Shown one piece after another: positions 61,501 through 64,000 of a DNA stretch of 64,000 nucleotides (position 1 is the first letter of the stretch; the number at the start of each line of letters is the position of its first letter). Under the pieces are notes generated by a model. It saw nothing but the letters and a program-made list of their open reading frames with translations. It made no database searches and was not told the origin of the DNA. The position numbers were made by a program, and so were the translations under genes. The DNA comes from CAYNLK01 sp964398055 (lineage in GTDB: Bacteria > Chloroflexota > Anaerolineae > 4572-78 > J111): NCBI GenBank assembly GCA_964398055.1, contig CAYNLK010000001.1:226016-290015 (forward strand), written 5' to 3'.

Positions 61501-62517
61501 CTAATACTCCAGGGCCGACTCTTTGCCAATTCGCTCCCGGAAGACCCAGTAGGTCCAGCTCTGGTAGGCCAGCACAATGGGCACAAAGATTAAGGCGACG
61601 ATGCTCATCACGGTCAGGGTGTATTGGCTGGAGGAGGCGTTGTAGATGGTCAGGCTCCAGGCCGGGTTGAGGCTGGAAACCATTACCCGGGGATAGAGCG
61701 AGATGAAGATGGTCAGGGTGGAGAGCAGAATGGTCAGCGAATTGAAGATGAAGGCCCAGCCGGGGCGGCCGTGATGCACGAACCAGCCGGCAGCCAGCAG
61801 AGTCGCCCCGGCGCCGAGCGGGATGATGCCGGGATTGATGCCCAGGCGGGTGAAGGCGTCAGTCATAAAGTAGGTGGCGACTACATACAGGAAGATCAAG
61901 ACCGTGGCGACCGGCCCGATTTTTTTGGTGAAGGCCACGGCTCGATCCATGATCTCGCCTTTGGTCTTGAGACCCAGGAAGAGCGCGCCGTGCAAAATGA
62001 AGAGAGACAAACTGGTCAGGCCGCCCAGCAGCGCATACGGATTGAGCAGGGTGAAGAAAGTGCCCACGTAGGTCATATTCTGGTCGATGGGCACGCCCCG
62101 CAGAATGTTGCCCAGAGCCACCCCCCAGAGCAACGCCGGGACCAGGCTGCCGATAAAGATCATCCAATCCCAGAAGGTGCGCCAGACGGGATAGCGGTCT
62201 TTGCTGCGAAATTCAAAGGCTACGCCCCGCACAATCAGAGCCAGAAGCATCAAAAACAGGGCCAGGTAGAAGCCGCTGAACATAGTGGCGTACCAGTTGG
62301 GAAAGGCGGCAAAAATGGCTCCGCCGGCGGTTAGCAGCCAGACTTCGTTGCCGTCCCAGACCGGCCCGATGGTGTTGATGATGACCCGGCGTTCCCGGTC
62401 CGTTTTGCCCAGGAAGGGCAGCAAAATGCCGACCCCAAAGTCGAAACCTTCCAGGATGAAGTAACCGATGAACAGGACGGCAATCAAGACAAACCAGAGT
62501 GTGTTTAGATCGAACAT
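61501..62517 (-). CDS. cydB: Cytochrome bd quinol oxidase subunit II
   Basis: 338 residues with about eight to nine membrane helices. It starts MFDLNTLWFVLIAVLFIGYF and continues LEGFDFGVGILLPFLGKTDRERR, the CydB signature; TIGPVWDGNEVWLLTAGGA is also typical. GGAGGCTG precedes the ATG. It follows cydA by 13 bases. It forms the second half of the high-affinity O2 reductase in the cell membrane. Confidence 0.95.
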   Translation of the reverse strand: MFDLNTLWFVLIAVLFIGYFILEGFDFGVGILLPFLGKTDRERRVIINTIGPVWDGNEVWLLTAGGAIFAAFPNWYATMFSGFYLALFLMLLALIVRGVAFEFRSKDRYPVWRTFWDWMIFIGSLVPALLWGVALGNILRGVPIDQNMTYVGTFFTLLNPYALLGGLTSLSLFILHGALFLGLKTKGEIMDRAVAFTKKIGPVATVLIFLYVVATYFMTDAFTRLGINPGIIPLGAGATLLAAGWFVHHGRPGWAFIFNSLTILLSTLTIFISLYPRVMVSSLNPAWSLTIYNASSSQYTLTVMSIVALIFVPIVLAYQSWTYWVFRERIGKESALEY

Positions 62518-62530
62518 AGTCAGCCTCCTC

Positions 62531-63934
62531 CTACCTTAGATAGGCGCCTGCAGGCGTTCCGGCGGGCGCTTCGGTCGCCGGTTCGGCCGCTTGACCGGGG
62601 CCGCCGACGCCGGCTTTGGCAAACTTGAGCAGTAAATAGATATCAGCCGCCATCAGCGCGCCGTAGAGCAGGGTAAAACCGATCAACGAGGTTAAGACCG
62701 TGCCGGCCCCAACGTTGGGCGAGACCCCCTCGGCGGTGAGCTGCAGGCCAAAGACAATCCACGGTTGGCGGGCGATTTCGGTAAAAAGCCAACCGGTAGT
62801 ATTGGCCAGGTAAGGCAGGGCGATGGCCCAGATGAGCAGGCGCAGGTAGAGCGAATTCTGCTCAAATTTGTTTTTGGCGACCAGATAAAGACCATACAGA
62901 CCCAGCAAAGCCATAACCACGCCCGCGCCAATCATAATCCGGAAGGTCCAGTAACTGACTGCCACCGGCGGGATGTAGTTGCCCGGCCCGTAGGTTTGTT
63001 CGTATTCAGCCTGCAAATTTTTGATCCCTTTGACCTCGCCGGAGAATTGGTTGTAGGCCAGAAAACTGAGCAGGGCCGGCGCCTTGATGGCAAAGACGTC
63101 TCTCAATTCCGGTTCATTGCCGATGGTAAACAGCGACATCGCCGCGGGATTCTCGCTTTCCCACAGGGCTTCGGCCGCGGCCATCTTCATCGGTTGAGCC
63201 TGGACCATGTGTTGGGCCTGGCTATGGCCCACCAGCATCACCGTAATCGAGCCGACCAGGGCGAAAGTTAGCCCCAATTTGAAGGAGCGCCGGAACACCT
63301 CCATGTCATCGCGTTGTTTCAACAGGTGATAGGCGCTGATGCCCAAAACAAAGAAACCGGCTGTGGCCAGCCCGGCGGTAAAGACGTGGGGAAATTGCAC
63401 CCACACATGCGGGTTGGTCAGCAGGGCCATAAAATCGACCATCTCCGCCCGGCCGTTGTGTAGCACGTAGCCAACCGGCTCCTGCATAAAGGAGTTGGCT
63501 ACTAAAATCCAAAAAGCCGACAGGTTGGAGCCGATGGCCACCAGCCAGATGGTCGCCAGGTGGATCTTTTTGGGCAGCTTGTCCCAGCCAAAGATCCACA
63601 GCCCCAGGAAAGTCGACTCCATAAAGAAGGCCAGCAGGGCCTCGATAGCCAGCGGCGCGCCGAAGATATCCCCCACATAACGGGAATATTCCGACCAGTT
63701 CATGCCAAATTGGAACTCCTGGACGATGCCGGTGACCACCCCCATGGCGAAGTTGATCAAAAAGAGCTTGCCCCAAAACTTGGTCATTTTTTTGTGGCGC
63801 TCGTCGCCGCTGCGGTAGTACATGGTCTGCATAATCGCCACCATGATCGACAAGCCCAGGGTCAGCGGCACAAAAAAGAAGTGGTAAACGGTAGTAACTC
63901 CAAACTGCCAGCGGGCCAAAGTCAATGCATCCAT
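62531..63934 (-). CDS. cydA: Cytochrome bd quinol oxidase subunit I
   Basis: 467 residues, nine or so membrane helices. The haem ligands are seen as the His in ARWQFGVTTVYHFFFVP near the N terminus and the H/Q/M region around GHSQAQHMVQAQPMKMAAAEALWE (split as GHSQAQHMV and QPMKMAAAEALW). The quinol-binding Q-loop (about 250-310) is of the short type, with NQFSGEVKGIKNLQAEYE. GGAGGAG precedes ATG 63934. Its promoter would lie in 63935-64000 or beyond the window; nothing certain was seen there. Confidence 0.95.
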   Translation of the reverse strand: MDALTLARWQFGVTTVYHFFFVPLTLGLSIMVAIMQTMYYRSGDERHKKMTKFWGKLFLINFAMGVVTGIVQEFQFGMNWSEYSRYVGDIFGAPLAIEALLAFFMESTFLGLWIFGWDKLPKKIHLATIWLVAIGSNLSAFWILVANSFMQEPVGYVLHNGRAEMVDFMALLTNPHVWVQFPHVFTAGLATAGFFVLGISAYHLLKQRDDMEVFRRSFKLGLTFALVGSITVMLVGHSQAQHMVQAQPMKMAAAEALWESENPAAMSLFTIGNEPELRDVFAIKAPALLSFLAYNQFSGEVKGIKNLQAEYEQTYGPGNYIPPVAVSYWTFRIMIGAGVVMALLGLYGLYLVAKNKFEQNSLYLRLLIWAIALPYLANTTGWLFTEIARQPWIVFGLQLTAEGVSPNVGAGTVLTSLIGFTLLYGALMAADIYLLLKFAKAGVGGPGQAAEPATEAPAGTPAGAYLR

Positions 63935-64000
63935 AGATACTCCTCCTTAGGATCGTGAATTAAATAACTTCCCTATTTGGGACAGCGGTGTAGTTCCATT

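Noticed and set aside
1..64000. tRNA, rRNA or selC (tRNA-Sec) genes
   Set aside because: No cloverleaf-like or rRNA-like sequence was noticed on reading either strand, though a dedicated search was not possible.

Overview
The window reads as one dense redox and hydrogen-metabolism island from an anaerobic or microaerobic bacterium. The mix of a complete HoxEFUYH hydrogenase, MvhADG/HdrA, an EtfAB plus membrane ETF:quinone oxidoreductase module, cytochrome bd, a geranylgeranyl-reductase-like flavoprotein, and many short tandem and palindromic intergenic repeats suggests a Chloroflexota (Anaerolineae-like) genome. This is an inference from gene content; there is no rRNA or other phylogenetic marker here. 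No tRNA, rRNA, CRISPR array or intact insertion sequence was seen.

Layout. 1-3.6 kb: the 5' end of a DHH phosphoesterase and a large hybrid sensor kinase. 3.7-6.9 kb: an ArsR repressor and an ArsP-like permease, each behind a near-identical palindromic operator, then a geranylgeranyl-reductase-family flavoprotein and a 54-residue Pmp3/YqaE membrane protein. 7.0-12.4 kb: hoxEFUYH on the minus strand. 12.5-13.6 kb: two small unknown genes and repeats. 13.6-15.9 kb: nfnAB. 16.3-32.0 kb: one long minus-strand run. In transcription order it holds a cyclic-nucleotide-domain protein, an HdrC-HdrB fusion, etfB, etfA, an EMO-like membrane Fe-S protein, three two-component proteins, hdrA, mvhD, mvhG, mvhA, a second cyclic-nucleotide-domain protein and a CBS protein. 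32.4-33.8 kb: a NarL/NarX-type pair divergent from 34.3-41.0 kb, a formate dehydrogenase operon. That operon encodes a NuoE-like subunit, a NuoF-GltD/NfnB-like fusion, and a catalytic subunit read through an in-frame TGA as selenocysteine. 41.2-42.1 kb: focA. 42.2-56.7 kb: a second long minus-strand block with two DRTGG proteins, a CBS-ATPase, a PHP protein, a lone ATPase, two NuoE-like, two NuoF-like subunits (one fused to a GltD/NfnB-like module), a NuoG-like subunit, [NiFe]-hydrogenase small and large subunits and a maturation protease. 56.8-63.9 kb: cydABDC, with a GxxExxY gene and several palindromic elements inserted.

How it works together (inference). Three different [NiFe]-hydrogenases, a formate dehydrogenase, Nfn, Etf-EMO and Hdr connect H2, formate, ferredoxin, NAD(H), NADP(H), acyl-CoA-derived electrons and menaquinone. 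Cytochrome bd is a terminal O2 sink. The NuoF modules with covalently attached NADPH-type flavoprotein modules, one serving formate dehydrogenase and one next to a [NiFe]-hydrogenase, are the most unusual proteins. A palindromic operator GTGAC-N4-GTCAC recurs as pairs almost always exactly 22 bp apart upstream of hox, nfn, fdh, focA and the second hydrogenase block. This points to one redox-responsive regulator (Rex or Crp/Fnr type) controlling most of the island.
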